NCBI GenBank assembly: GCA_963781025.1
Contig: CAWADU010000003.1
Span: 1,736,001-1,800,000 of the forward strand
From: Tardibacter sp963781025
Lineage (GTDB): Bacteria; Pseudomonadota; Alphaproteobacteria; Sphingomonadales; Sphingomonadaceae
Direction: 5' to 3'
DNA: 64,000 nucleotides
In this document: positions 27,842-36,868 of the stretch, one piece after another
Layout of the letters: every line of letters starts with the position of its first letter
Numbering within the stretch: position 1 is the first letter of the stretch
Made by a program: the position numbers and the translations under genes
Notes under the pieces: model-generated
The model's database searches: none
Seen by the model: only the letters and a program-made list of their open reading frames with translations
Told to the model about the DNA's origin: nothing

Positions 27842-28314
27842 TGGCGGGAAATATTGAAAAACGGCTGGCTGATCTGGGGATCAAACTGCCGCGTCCCGCG
27901 CCACCCGTCGCGACCTATGCACCCTATGTGCTCAACGACGGCATTCTCCATATATCCGGCCAGTTGCCGTTCGGGCCGGATGGCAATATCGTGACGGGTA
28001 TCCTGGGCGAAGATATCAACATCGAACGCGGCGCGCAGGCCGCACGCTATTGCGCGACCATGCTGATCGCCCAGATTCGCGAGGCGCTGGACGGCGATCT
28101 TGATCGGGTGAAACGGGTTGTGAAGCTGGGTGCATTCGTCACATCCGTCCCGTCCTTTACCGATCAGCCGAAGGTGGCGAATGGCGCGTCCGACCTGATG
28201 GTCGATGTGTTCGGCGATGCCGGACGCCATGCGCGCAGCGCCGTGGGGGTTCCCTGCCTCCCCCTGAACGCAGCGGTGGAAGTGGATGCAATCGTCGCTG
28301 TCTCAGCTGGCTGA
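27838..28314 (+). CDS. RidA/YjgF/YER057c family protein
   Basis: 158 residues with the long-form RidA pattern: an SGQLPFGPDG strand near residue 40 and GDAGRHARSAVGV with the conserved Arg, then a C-terminal Glu-containing AAVEVDAIVAV. RidA proteins hydrolyse reactive enamine/imine intermediates made by PLP enzymes. ATG 27838 overlaps the upstream stop. Confidence 0.9.
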   Translation: MMAGNIEKRLADLGIKLPRPAPPVATYAPYVLNDGILHISGQLPFGPDGNIVTGILGEDINIERGAQAARYCATMLIAQIREALDGDLDRVKRVVKLGAFVTSVPSFTDQPKVANGASDLMVDVFGDAGRHARSAVGVPCLPLNAAVEVDAIVAVSAG

Positions 28315-29086
28315 GCCTCTTGGCTCGGGCCGGCGCGAGCGACTGCTGCGGCTGATCGATCGCCCGTTCGCGCATCGCGGTCTGCATCGGGATGGCCGTG
28401 TCGAGAACAGTATCGCCGCGTTCGAGGCGGCGCTTGCAGTGGGGCAAGGCATCGAGCTGGACGTGCAGGAAACCGCTGACGGCCAGGCACTCGTCTTCCA
28501 TGATTATACGCTGGAGCGGCTGACCGGGCAAAAGGGTTCGGTGCGGCAACGGGTCGCGGCCGATCTCACGGCGATCACGCTTATCGGTGCCGACCAACCG
28601 CTGATCATGCTTCGGGAGCTTGTCCAGAAACTTGGCAATGACGCCCGCATTCTGGTGGAGGTCAAGACCCGCCAACGTTCGGTCGGGCGACTGTGCCGCG
28701 CGGTTCTTGATGCAATCCAGGGCCGAGAAGCGCAGATTGCGGTCATGTCCTTCAACCCCGAAGTCGCCGCATGGTTCGCCCATCACGCACCCGAGATGCT
28801 GCGGGGGCTGGTGGTCAGCGAAGAGGATGAAACAGGATTTTGGGGGCGCGTGAAAGGCGGGCTGAAGCGCATCGTTTCGCTTGCCCGCGCGCGGCCCGAT
28901 TTCCTGGCCTATGACATCCGCTCCCTGCCCGCGCCGTTGCCCGACAGGCTGCGCGCCGCCGGTATGTCGGTTCTGACATGGACGGTCAGGACACCGGCCG
29001 ATCTGGCGAAAGCGAAGCTGCACACCGACCAGATCATCCATGAATTGCCCAAAGACCTTTGGCCCAACGGTCTGGAACCCAGATGA
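28286..29086 (+). CDS. Glycerophosphodiester phosphodiesterase
   Basis: 266-residue GDPD TIM-barrel enzyme that hydrolyses glycerophosphodiesters to glycerol-3-phosphate and an alcohol. The AHRGLH...ENSIAAFEAAL motif, metal-binding ELDVQ and catalytic FHDYTLERLT are all present. It lacks a signal peptide, so it is cytoplasmic. It overlaps RidA by 29 bases and the next gene by ATGA. Confidence 0.92.
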   Translation: MQSSLSQLAEPLGSGRRERLLRLIDRPFAHRGLHRDGRVENSIAAFEAALAVGQGIELDVQETADGQALVFHDYTLERLTGQKGSVRQRVAADLTAITLIGADQPLIMLRELVQKLGNDARILVEVKTRQRSVGRLCRAVLDAIQGREAQIAVMSFNPEVAAWFAHHAPEMLRGLVVSEEDETGFWGRVKGGLKRIVSLARARPDFLAYDIRSLPAPLPDRLRAAGMSVLTWTVRTPADLAKAKLHTDQIIHELPKDLWPNGLEPR

Positions 29087-30246
29087 ACGAAGGCGATCCC
29101 GCGAACGGGGGCAGCGAAGTCGTCGCCCGCGTGGCGGGCGCCGCATCCAATATCGCGGCGGCTGACTGGGACGCCTGCGCCGGGGATGCCAATCCTTTTC
29201 TGTCTCACGCGTTCTTCGTGGCACTGGAAGAATCGGGCAGCGCGACCGCGCGCACCGGCTGGCAGCCGGCCCATATCGTTGTCGAAGGAATCGATGGCCG
29301 TCCCGCCGCGATCGCGCCCGCCTATGCCAAAAGTCACAGTCAGGGCGAATATGTATTCGATCATGGCTGGGCGGACGCATTCATGCGCGCGGGCGGTTCC
29401 TATTATCCAAAGCTGCAAATGGCGGTGCCGTTCAGCCCGGTACCCGGTCCCCGGCTTTTGCTGCGCGACCCGGATGCCGGTCCCGCGCTGATCGCCGCCG
29501 CCGAGATGCTCACGCGGCGGAATGGCATGTCGTCCGCCCATGCGACTTTCATCGCAACCGAACAGGTGCCGCTGTTCGAGCGGGCCGGCTGGCTGATCCG
29601 CCAGGACCAGCAATTCCACTGGAAGAACGACGGCTATCGATCGTTCGACGATTTTCTGGCGGCGTTGCAATCACGCAAGCGCAAGGCGCTCCGTAAGGAA
29701 CGGGCTGCCGCGCTTGAAGGCGGCCTTGTTGTCGAATGGCTTACCTGCGGCGCGCTGACCGAGGCGCACTGGGACATTTTCTGGCGATTTTATCAGGACA
29801 CCGGCAACCGCAAATGGGGCCGCCCCTATCTCACCCGTCCATTCTTCTCGATGCTGGGCGAAACCATGGCCGACAAGGTGCTGCTGATGCTGGCGCTGCG
29901 CGACGGCCGCCCCGTCGCTGGCGCGCTGAACCTGATCGGCGCCGAAACGCTTTACGGTCGCTACTGGGGATGTTCGGAGGACGTGCCCTTCCTCCATTTC
30001 GAACTCTGTTACTATCAGGCGATCGACTATGCGATCGCACACGGGCTGAAAAGCGTGGAAGCGGGCGCGCAAGGTGGCCACAAACTGGCGCGCGGCTACC
30101 GTCCGACGCCGACCTGGTCCGCCCATTACATCGTCGATGCCGGTTTCAGGCGGGCGGTCTTTGACTATCTGGAGACAGAGCGGCGCGCCGTGGCGCGTGA
30201 AATCGAATCGCTGGACGAACTGACCCCGTTCAAACGCGGAGACTGA
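29083..30246 (+). CDS. GNAT/FemAB-like N-acyltransferase (DUF482, peptidogalycan family)
   Basis: 387 residues of the COG3146 type, a double GNAT fold. Seen are NPFLSHAFFVALEESGS at the N-terminus, KRKALRKERAA in the middle and VEAGAQGGHKLARGY near the end. The substrate is unknown; members are often annotated peptidogalycan biosynthesis proteins. The start ATG 29083 overlaps the GDPD stop (ATGA). Confidence 0.85.
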   Translation: MNEGDPANGGSEVVARVAGAASNIAAADWDACAGDANPFLSHAFFVALEESGSATARTGWQPAHIVVEGIDGRPAAIAPAYAKSHSQGEYVFDHGWADAFMRAGGSYYPKLQMAVPFSPVPGPRLLLRDPDAGPALIAAAEMLTRRNGMSSAHATFIATEQVPLFERAGWLIRQDQQFHWKNDGYRSFDDFLAALQSRKRKALRKERAAALEGGLVVEWLTCGALTEAHWDIFWRFYQDTGNRKWGRPYLTRPFFSMLGETMADKVLLMLALRDGRPVAGALNLIGAETLYGRYWGCSEDVPFLHFELCYYQAIDYAIAHGLKSVEAGAQGGHKLARGYRPTPTWSAHYIVDAGFRRAVFDYLETERRAVAREIESLDELTPFKRGD

Positions 30247-30270
30247 CCCGCACGGCGTGACGCGAAGCGA

Positions 30271-30570
30271 TCAGGCCGCCTGCATCATGCGGTCGTGCGC
30301 CAGCCATGCACGCGCCTGACGCTGGGCCTCGGCGATTTCCGCTTCGCTCATGTCTGCGGCGACGAAAGCGCGGTCTTCCTGCGCCTGTCGTATGCCGGCC
30401 ATGGCCGCGAGATTGAACCATTTGTGCGCCTGCACCAGGTCGATCTCCACATCGCCCCGGCCCATGGAATAGGCAACGCCCAGATCATAATAGGCCCGCG
30501 CGCCGCCCTTGCGGATATCCTCGGCCTTGCAGAGCTGTAACAACCCGTGCGCCTTTTCGCTCATTCCCAT
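30271..30570 (-). CDS. Small Sel1/TPR-like repeat protein
   Basis: About 99 residues with one clear Sel1-type unit (ARAYYDLGVAYSMGRGDV, then DLVQAHKWFNLAAMAG). Sel1 repeats mediate protein contacts. The start is ATG 30570 or 30564; an upstream ATG at 30624 adds unrelated sequence. It is convergent with the GNAT gene and probably monocistronic. Confidence 0.8.
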   Translation of the reverse strand: MGMSEKAHGLLQLCKAEDIRKGGARAYYDLGVAYSMGRGDVEIDLVQAHKWFNLAAMAGIRQAQEDRAFVAADMSEAEIAEAQRQARAWLAHDRMMQAA

Positions 30571-30649
30571 CGTGGTGGTCCCCCGAATCAAGCTACAGGG
30601 CGGATTAGAGACCTCAGGGTTCAAACAAATAGTTAACGTCGCCGGCCCC

Positions 30650-31504
30650 CTATTTTCCGGCAGGGCCGACCGGCCAGTTGTCGATCAGTCGCGTCTGGCC
30701 CAGCCGCGCCGCCACCAGCAGGCGCGCGGGGCGTTTCGTCAGCTTCGTGACCGGGGCCAGCGTTTCGGCATCGCGGAGTTCGACATAATCGGGGACGGCA
30801 AAGCCCGCCCGCATCAGCGCTTCGCGCACGCCTTCCAGCGCCGATGCGATGTCGGCGCCCGATTCGACCGCCACCCCGGCCTCCTTGATGGCCCTGGGAA
30901 GTGTCGCGGCGCGAGCCCGTTCATCAGGCGACAGATAGACATTGCGCGATGAAAGGGCGAGGCCGTCATCCTCGCGCACCGTGGGAACGCCCACGACCTC
31001 GACGTCGATATCCAGGTCTTTGGTCATCCGGCGGATAACCGTCAGTTGCTGATAGTCCTTTTCCCCGAAATAGGCGACGTGCGGCATGGTCTGGTTGAAC
31101 AGTTTGCACACGACGGTCGCCACACCATCGAAATGGCCGGGTCGTTCGGCGCCGCACAGCCCCTCCGAAACGCCGCTGACCGACACCTTGGTCGCAAATC
31201 CCTTGGGATACATGACAGCCACATCGGGCAGCCACAACGCGTCGCATTTCGCCTCTGCGATCAACGCGGCGTCCGCCTGTTCCTGCCGTGGGTAACGGAT
31301 GAAATCTTCGTTGGGGCCGAATTGCGCCGGATTGACGAAGATCGAAACGACGACCCTGTCCGCCTGGCGGCGCGCCTCCGTGATCAACCGCAGATGTCCG
31401 GCGTGAAGCGCGCCCATTGTCGGCACCAGCGCGACACGCTGCCCGGCCTTGCGCCAACCGTTCACCATCGCCCGCAGTTCAACCAGGGTTCGAGCTGTTT
31501 GCAT
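30650..31504 (-). CDS. panC: Pantothenate synthetase
   Basis: Adenylate-forming enzyme joining pantoate and beta-alanine to pantothenate. PanC motifs are present: VPTMGALHAGHLRLI (HIGH-like), FVNPAQFGPNEDF, YFGEKDYQQL and LSSRNVYLSPDER. The start is taken at ATG 31504 (MQTARTLVEL), giving 284 aa; an in-frame ATG at 31534 adds ten residues. It is divergent from mipZ. Confidence 0.94.
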   Translation of the reverse strand: MQTARTLVELRAMVNGWRKAGQRVALVPTMGALHAGHLRLITEARRQADRVVVSIFVNPAQFGPNEDFIRYPRQEQADAALIAEAKCDALWLPDVAVMYPKGFATKVSVSGVSEGLCGAERPGHFDGVATVVCKLFNQTMPHVAYFGEKDYQQLTVIRRMTKDLDIDVEVVGVPTVREDDGLALSSRNVYLSPDERARAATLPRAIKEAGVAVESGADIASALEGVREALMRAGFAVPDYVELRDAETLAPVTKLTKRPARLLVAARLGQTRLIDNWPVGPAGK

Positions 31505-31582
31505 GGAAACCAAGCCTTCGTTAGACGGACGCATCAGGCATCCGTCAATGTTGTGACGGACGCGTTAAATCAAGGGGGCTTG

Positions 31583-32401
31583 ATGATCATGGTGGCTAAG
31601 CGTGCCCATCTGATCGTGTTCGGAAACGAAAAGGGCGGAACGGGAAAATCCACCACCGCCATGCATGTCACGGTCGCGTTGGCGGCAAGCGGCAAGCGCG
31701 TTGCGGTGATCGATCTCGACGCCCGCCAGAAAACACTGGCGCGTTACCTGGAGAACCGGCGCGACTATGTGGCGAAGCATGATCTGCCGCTGAGCCTGCC
31801 CCAGGCGGCGGTCATCGCGGGCGATGACCCGGCGCCGCTGGAGGACCAGATCGCCGCTTTCGCCGAAACGTCGGACATCGTCATTATCGACACCCCCGGC
31901 CGCGACAGCGTGCTGGGCCGGCTCGCGCTTTCCAAATCGGACACGCTGGTCACGCCGATCAACGACAGCTTCGTCGATTTCGATCTGATCGGCGAAGTCG
32001 ACCCCGACAGCTTCAAGGTGAAGCGCCCAAGCTTCTATTCCGAGCTGGTGTGGGATACGCGCAAGATCCGCGCCCGCACCGATGGCGGCAGTGTCGACTG
32101 GGTGATCCTCCGCAACCGCCTCGCGCATCTGGAAGCGCGCAACATGCGCCGCGTGGGCGACGCGCTGGGCGAACTGTCGAAACGGGTCGGCTTTCGGGTC
32201 ATTCCCGGCTTGTCGGAGCGCGTCATCTATCGCGAACTCTTTCCGCGCGGGCTGACCATGCTTGATCTTGCCGCCCTGGGCGAAACCAGCCTCGGGCATG
32301 TCGCGGCCCGCCAGGAGCTGCGCGACATGGTGGCGTCGCTCGCGTTGCCCGGCTGGGATGTACCGGCCGGGGCGGAACCGCCAGTGGCGGCCGTCGCCTG
32401 A
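31583..32401 (+). CDS. mipZ: Division-plane positioning ATPase MipZ
   Basis: ParA/MinD-like ATPase (272 aa) that binds chromosomal ParB and inhibits FtsZ near the poles in alphaproteobacteria. The deviant Walker A is GNEKGGTGKST; DTPGRDS is the Walker B region. FDLIGEVDP and the long C-terminal part are MipZ-specific. AAGGGGG precedes ATG 31583; a second ATG at 31589 is possible. The stop overlaps the next gene as TGATG. Confidence 0.93.
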   Translation: MIMVAKRAHLIVFGNEKGGTGKSTTAMHVTVALAASGKRVAVIDLDARQKTLARYLENRRDYVAKHDLPLSLPQAAVIAGDDPAPLEDQIAAFAETSDIVIIDTPGRDSVLGRLALSKSDTLVTPINDSFVDFDLIGEVDPDSFKVKRPSFYSELVWDTRKIRARTDGGSVDWVILRNRLAHLEARNMRRVGDALGELSKRVGFRVIPGLSERVIYRELFPRGLTMLDLAALGETSLGHVAARQELRDMVASLALPGWDVPAGAEPPVAAVA

Positions 32402-32802
32402 TGGGACTGCTCGGAGCACTTGCGTTGGGCATCGCCATATGGGCGATCGTTACCGGCAAAGTCGGCAAGATGGGCAGCAAGGAGGCATCCGCCCTCATCA
32501 TCGGGTCGATCGGCATCATCATGCTGGGCAAGGGCAAGGTCCTGTTCGCGGTCGCGCTGGTCGCCGCGGGCATCGCGCTCTGGCCATGGCGACACAGGAT
32601 GACAGGCGGCGGCACGATGAGCGTGGCCGAGGCGCGAGCGCTGCTTGGCGTAACCGCCGACGATGGCGAGGAAGCGATTCGCGCCGCCTTCCGCCGGCTG
32701 ATCGCGCAGACGCATCCCGATCGCGGCGGGACCCAAGAGCTTGCGCGTAAAATCACTCAGGCGCGCGATACGGCCCTTTCGGCTGTCATCCGGGGGTCAT
32801 GA
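32401..32802 (+). CDS. Membrane-anchored J-domain protein
   Basis: 133 residues: an N-terminal membrane segment (GLLGALALGIAIWAIVTG), a second hydrophobic stretch (about 45-62), and a C-terminal J-domain with the HPD motif in AQTHPDRGGT. N-terminal membrane plus C-terminal J-domain is the Tim14/Pam18-like layout. It recruits an Hsp70 (DnaK); client unknown. Start coupled to mipZ stop (TGATG). Confidence 0.85.
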   Translation: MGLLGALALGIAIWAIVTGKVGKMGSKEASALIIGSIGIIMLGKGKVLFAVALVAAGIALWPWRHRMTGGGTMSVAEARALLGVTADDGEEAIRAAFRRLIAQTHPDRGGTQELARKITQARDTALSAVIRGS

Positions 32803-32885
32803 TCGAAAATCAGTCTTCCGAGGCTTGACCTTCGGCGCTCGAGGGTTCTGTTTCTGGAACATATCATTGCCCACAGGAGTAGTTC

Positions 32886-34268
32886 ATGGCGCACCGCTTC
32901 GATCCCACTTCCCTTCGCGAATATGACATCCGCGGCATTGTCGGGAAGACGCTCGGCATGGAAGACGCCAAAGCGATCGGGCGCAGTTTCGGCACCATGA
33001 TCCGCCGCGCGGGCGGCAGCAAGGTCGCCACCGGCTATGACGGACGCGTATCGTCGCCGATGCTCGAGGCCGGCATCATCGAAGGGCTGAACGAAAGCGG
33101 CGTCGATGCGGTCAGCGTCGGCCTGGGACCAACCCCGATGCTCTATTATGCGGCGGCGACGCTTGGCGTCGATGGCGGCATCATGGTGACGGGCAGCCAC
33201 AATCCGCCCGACTATAATGGCTTCAAGATGGTCTTCCAGGGCCGCCCCTTCTTCGGCGAGGATATCCAGAAGCTGGGCCGCATGTCGGAAGCGGGCGATT
33301 GGGAAGACGGCATCGGCGACCTCTCCGCCGTCGCGATCATGGATCAATATGTCGACCGGCTGCTGCAGGACTATGACGGCGGCGCCTTCCGGATCGCATG
33401 GGACGCGGGCAATGGCGCGGCCGGTCCAGCCGTTGAAAAGCTGACGGCCAAACTGCCGGGCGAGCATGTCCTGCTCTACACCGACGTCGACGGCAACTTC
33501 CCCAACCACCATCCCGATCCGACCGAGGAGAGAAATCTCGTCGACCTGCGGCGGGCGGTGAAGGAGCAAAAGCTCGACTTCGGCATCGCGTTCGACGGTG
33601 ACGGTGACCGCATCGGCGCGATCGACAGCGAGGGGCGCATCGTTTGGGGCGACCAGCTTCTCGCGATCCTCGCCGAGCCGGTTCTGAAGAAAGAGCCCGG
33701 CGCGACGATCATCGCCGATGTGAAAGCCAGCCAGGCGCTCTACGATCGCATCGCCGAGCTGGGCGGCAAGCCGCTGATGTGGAAGACCGGCCATTCGCTG
33801 ATCAAGTCGAAGATGAAGGAGGTCCACGCGCCTCTTGCTGGTGAAATGAGCGGACATATCTTCTTCGCGCAGGACTATTACGGGTTCGACGACGCGCTTT
33901 ATGCCGCCGTGCGTCTGCTCAGGGCCGTGCGCGCGCTGGGCGGATCGTTGACCGCCATCAAGACCGCTATGCCCGCGATGATCAACACGCCGGAAATGCG
34001 GTTCCAGGTGTCGGAGGACCGCAAGTTCGCCGTCGTGCAGGAAGTGCTGGAGCGGTTGCGCGCTGCGGGCGCGAACGTGAACGAAACCGATGGCGCGCGG
34101 GTCAACACTACTGACGGATGGTGGCTGCTTCGGGCGTCGAACACGCAGGACGTGCTGGTGGCGCGGGCCGAGGCCAAGGATGAAGCGGGACTTGAACGCC
34201 TGATCGAACAGATCAACAGCCAGCTTGCCGCGTCGGGCCTGGAAGCCGTCCCCGTAACCGGACATTAA
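32886..34268 (+). CDS. Phosphomannomutase/phosphoglucomutase
   Basis: 460-residue alpha-D-phosphohexomutase of the AlgC/ManB type, interconverting hexose 6- and 1-phosphates for nucleotide-sugar synthesis. The phosphoserine S104 is in VTGSHNPPDYNG. The metal loop is FDGDGDRIG and the sugar loop is the GEMSGH region. A GGAG ribosome-binding sequence precedes the ATG. A hairpin with a T-run follows the stop. Confidence 0.93.
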   Translation: MAHRFDPTSLREYDIRGIVGKTLGMEDAKAIGRSFGTMIRRAGGSKVATGYDGRVSSPMLEAGIIEGLNESGVDAVSVGLGPTPMLYYAAATLGVDGGIMVTGSHNPPDYNGFKMVFQGRPFFGEDIQKLGRMSEAGDWEDGIGDLSAVAIMDQYVDRLLQDYDGGAFRIAWDAGNGAAGPAVEKLTAKLPGEHVLLYTDVDGNFPNHHPDPTEERNLVDLRRAVKEQKLDFGIAFDGDGDRIGAIDSEGRIVWGDQLLAILAEPVLKKEPGATIIADVKASQALYDRIAELGGKPLMWKTGHSLIKSKMKEVHAPLAGEMSGHIFFAQDYYGFDDALYAAVRLLRAVRALGGSLTAIKTAMPAMINTPEMRFQVSEDRKFAVVQEVLERLRAAGANVNETDGARVNTTDGWWLLRASNTQDVLVARAEAKDEAGLERLIEQINSQLAASGLEAVPVTGH

Positions 34269-34316
34269 AATTCGCCGCGGCGCCGCAAAACCCGGCAAAA
34301 ACGATATCTGATAAGA

Positions 34317-34345
34317 TCGCGACCGCCTGTCGCGAACCCTTTTTT
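34317..34345 (+). terminator. Rho-independent terminator after phosphomannomutase
   Basis: TCGCGAC-CGCCT-GTCGCGA: a perfect 7-bp stem with a 5-base loop, followed by ACCCTTTTTT. It lies 49 bases after the phosphohexomutase stop. Confidence 0.8.
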
Positions 34346-34372
34346 GCGCGCATTTTCGCTCATTTTCGCTGA

Positions 34373-34391
34373 TTTTGTGCACTGCACAAAA
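34373..34391. promoter_or_regulatory. PhaR-type operator palindrome upstream of phasin
   Basis: TTTTGTGCA-C-TGCACAAAA: two perfect 9-bp arms around one base, 64 bases before the phasin ATG. It resembles the TGC...GCA palindromes bound by the PHB-sensing repressor PhaR at phasin promoters. A 10-bp tandem repeat (CATTTTCGCT, 34351-34370) directly precedes it. Confidence 0.6.
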
Positions 34392-34454
34392 AAGCATTGT
34401 ATTATGACGCGCGAATCATTATTGTGCGACGCAACAACGGAAGCGGAGAGTGGA

Positions 34455-35138
34455 ATGGCACGGTCACCTACGCGCCCCAGTGGCAGGAAACCGGCCCCGG
34501 GGAAGCCGGCCATGCCGGCGGCAGCGAAGGTCAATGTGACCGGAACGCCCGTGGTTTCGACCCCGGCCGTGGAAACGAAATCCGCAGTAGCGCCGGTCGA
34601 TCCGGTTCCGGCTGCTGCAACCAGGGTTGAGCCTTCGGTTCAGCCCAAGAAGGCCGCAGCGGAAAAGGTGGTCGAGCCCGAGCAGGAGACACCCAAGATG
34701 GCAGAAAATGGTACCACCGCCGGAGTTAAGGCAAACACAGCGTTCACTGAAGTTAGTGGCCAGGCCCGCGCGGCCGTCGAGAAGGGCACCAAGATGATCG
34801 AAGAACTGAACGATTTCACCAAGGGCAATGTCGAAGCTTTCGTGGCCGCCGGCCGTGCTGCCGCCAAGGGCGCTGAAACCCTGGGCCAGAACGCGGCGGA
34901 ATTTTCGCGCAAGAGCTTCGAGGAAGCGACCAGGGCCCTGAAGACGATCTCGGCTGCGAAATCGCCGACCGAGTTCTTCAAGCTGCAAAACGAATTCGCC
35001 AAGTCCCAGTTCGACGCGGCCATCGCCGAAGCGTCGAAGGTCAGCGAAACCTTCGTGAAGATCTTTGGCGATATCGCCGAACCGATCAGTTCGCGGGTAG
35101 CGGTCGCTGCCGACAAGGTGAAGACCACCATCAAATAA
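34455..35138 (+). CDS. Phasin family protein
   Basis: 227 residues. The N-terminal third is low-complexity Pro/Ala/Lys/Val-rich (about 1-85). The C-terminal two-thirds are an amphipathic helical phasin_2 domain (ELNDFTKGNVEAFVAAGRAAAKGAE... SPTEFFKLQNEFAKSQFDA). Phasins coat polyhydroxyalkanoate granules. The start is at ATG 34455 behind GGAGAG; in-frame starts upstream at 34344 would run through the operator region. It is flanked by a PhaR-like site upstream and a terminator downstream. Confidence 0.88.
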   Translation: MARSPTRPSGRKPAPGKPAMPAAAKVNVTGTPVVSTPAVETKSAVAPVDPVPAAATRVEPSVQPKKAAAEKVVEPEQETPKMAENGTTAGVKANTAFTEVSGQARAAVEKGTKMIEELNDFTKGNVEAFVAAGRAAAKGAETLGQNAAEFSRKSFEEATRALKTISAAKSPTEFFKLQNEFAKSQFDAAIAEASKVSETFVKIFGDIAEPISSRVAVAADKVKTTIK

Positions 35139-35167
35139 TCCCGCTTCATAGCGGAATGATCTGAGCG

Positions 35168-35197
35168 AACGGCGGCCCTTTCCGGGGTCGCCGTTTT
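35168..35197 (+). terminator. Terminator hairpin after phasin
   Basis: AACGGCG and CCC on the left pair with GGG and CGCCGTT on the right, with a short bulge, followed by a TTTT run (35194-35197). It lies 30 bases after the phasin stop. Confidence 0.65.
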
Positions 35198-35241
35198 CCT
35201 GTGCGCAACTGCCGCATCCGGTCTTGCCGAGAGGCCGACGG

Positions 35242-35646
35242 ATGCCATATCATCGCGATATGACGGGCATTATCAGTACACACACGGACTTTTCGAAGCG
35301 TTCGCCGGGGCCTGTCGGCATGGCGCGAAGAGGTGATTCGGATCGCGGGGGCACCGAAGTGGGTGTCGCGACCAAGACCAAGCCAAAGGCGAAGAAGCCG
35401 AATCTCTACAAGGTCCTGATGCTGAACGACGACTATACCCCGATGGAGTTCGTCGTCCTTGTCCTGCAACGCTTTTTCCGCATGGACCTGGAAGACGCGA
35501 CCCGGGTAATGCTGCATGTGCATCAGCGCGGCGTCGGCATTTGCGGCACCTTCAGCTATGAAGTCGCGGAGACCAAGGTTTCCCAGGTGATCGATTTCGC
35601 ACGAGAGAATCAGCACCCGCTTCAATGCACCTTGGAAAAGGCCTGA
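35242..35646 (+). CDS. clpS: ATP-dependent Clp protease adaptor ClpS
   Basis: Adaptor that delivers N-degron substrates to ClpA(P). The core YKVLMLNDDYTPMEFVVLVLQRFF and the metal/leu-pocket region VMLHVHQRGVGICGTFSYEVAETKV are clear. The start is uncertain. ATG 35242 has a GAGAGG sequence seven bases upstream and gives 134 aa. ATG 35320 would give a 108-residue protein nearer the usual size. No clpA follows on this strand. Confidence 0.92.
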   Translation: MPYHRDMTGIISTHTDFSKRSPGPVGMARRGDSDRGGTEVGVATKTKPKAKKPNLYKVLMLNDDYTPMEFVVLVLQRFFRMDLEDATRVMLHVHQRGVGICGTFSYEVAETKVSQVIDFARENQHPLQCTLEKA

Positions 35647-35804
35647 TCCTCACTTCGCCTTGCCGTTGGACCAAAAATGGCCCGCTCCTGAGAGCGAGCC
35701 AGTTGCAAGGAGGGGATGCCGTCAAGGACGACGCCCAGGCATGTATCGCTATTGATAATTAATTGTAAAAGTGCATCGCGAGCCTGATGGATGAAGGGCT
35801 CAGT

Positions 35805-36752
35805 TCAACGCACCGCCCCGGCCCTGATCAGCCGCGGTAGAAGGACAATCGCACCGATAAGTGGGAAACGGCGCTGCCACGCGGCGATTTCGATTTTGGT
35901 GCCCGCATGCCGATTGATCTTCCACGCCAGATAATCGAGCCCCCCGGCAAAGGTGGCGCTTGCCTTCACCAGCCGGAGCGCGGACAACAGCTTGCCCTGG
36001 ATGCGCCGCATCCTCCAGCGACGGGACGCCTTTCGCTGTTCTGCATCCGGCACCGGATTTAGGACACACAGCCCGTTCGCATCCAGTCGCGCTTCCATCC
36101 CCGCCGCACGAAGGGCGGGCAGCGTAAAGCGCCGGTAGCGGCCGGGCTCATGATCGACGATCGAACCCGCGCGCGATGTGCGCTCTGCCCGCAATTCCGC
36201 CTGATAGGTAAGGCCGAACGCGCCCGACCACAGCTCAAGCGGCGCCAGCCTGTCGCCAAGCATCGGGCGGGCCGCATCGAGCAGCGCCGGTGCCGCCCCG
36301 GCCACCGCTTCCGCAACATCCCGGGCGATCGCGTCGGAAGCAGCCCAGACTAGCCGCGACGGTTGGGCGAAGCGCGCCCAGACGGACACGTTCAAGGTTT
36401 TGGCCGATGCGAGCCGCCGGAAATCCGCAAGGCTCAGCACCGCATATTTTGCAGCCAGCCCGCGGTTTTCTACCGGAAAGACATTTGGCGGCAGAAGCCG
36501 GTTGGCCGCCGCCAGCCAGCGCTGGGGATAGGCGCGGGCGTAATCATCGACGATGAGGTAAAAATCGAGCATCTGGCCGCGAACGTCCGCCGTACGCAGG
36601 CACGAACCATAGAACAGCACCGCAATCGCCGCCTTGCCATGCCGCCCGGCAATGGCGCGCGCGAGGGTGCGAACCTCATCGGGAACCGCCACGCCAAGTT
36701 CGGCGCGCACAAGATCGAAAAGTTCGGGATCGGTCATTCCGTCACGCTGCAT
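35805..36752 (-). CDS. Tam41-like nucleotidyltransferase, candidate CDP-diacylglycerol synthase
   Basis: 315 residues. VLFYGSCLRT (GS at 49-50) followed by MLDFYLIVDDY (D63, D69, D70) is a nucleotidyltransferase-fold active-site pattern. NRLLPPNVF and AAKYAVLSLADFRR follow. This order resembles the mitochondrial CDP-DAG synthase Tam41 (YGS, DFI/LxVDD, KYGVIS). The assignment is from motif memory only. It sits just downstream of a diacylglycerol-kinase-like gene on the same strand, which would supply phosphatidate. The start is 36752 or 36737. Confidence 0.6.
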   Translation of the reverse strand: MQRDGMTDPELFDLVRAELGVAVPDEVRTLARAIAGRHGKAAIAVLFYGSCLRTADVRGQMLDFYLIVDDYARAYPQRWLAAANRLLPPNVFPVENRGLAAKYAVLSLADFRRLASAKTLNVSVWARFAQPSRLVWAASDAIARDVAEAVAGAAPALLDAARPMLGDRLAPLELWSGAFGLTYQAELRAERTSRAGSIVDHEPGRYRRFTLPALRAAGMEARLDANGLCVLNPVPDAEQRKASRRWRMRRIQGKLLSALRLVKASATFAGGLDYLAWKINRHAGTKIEIAAWQRRFPLIGAIVLLPRLIRAGAVR

Positions 36753-36868
36753 TTCAGTATCTTAAAGGTCAGCCGCCAGAAGCCCATTTTCAGAATGCAT
36801 CGGGCCGAGCCCTGTCACCGCAGGAACGCGCACCAGACGCCGGGCATGGCGGATTCGGTGAACGGGCC

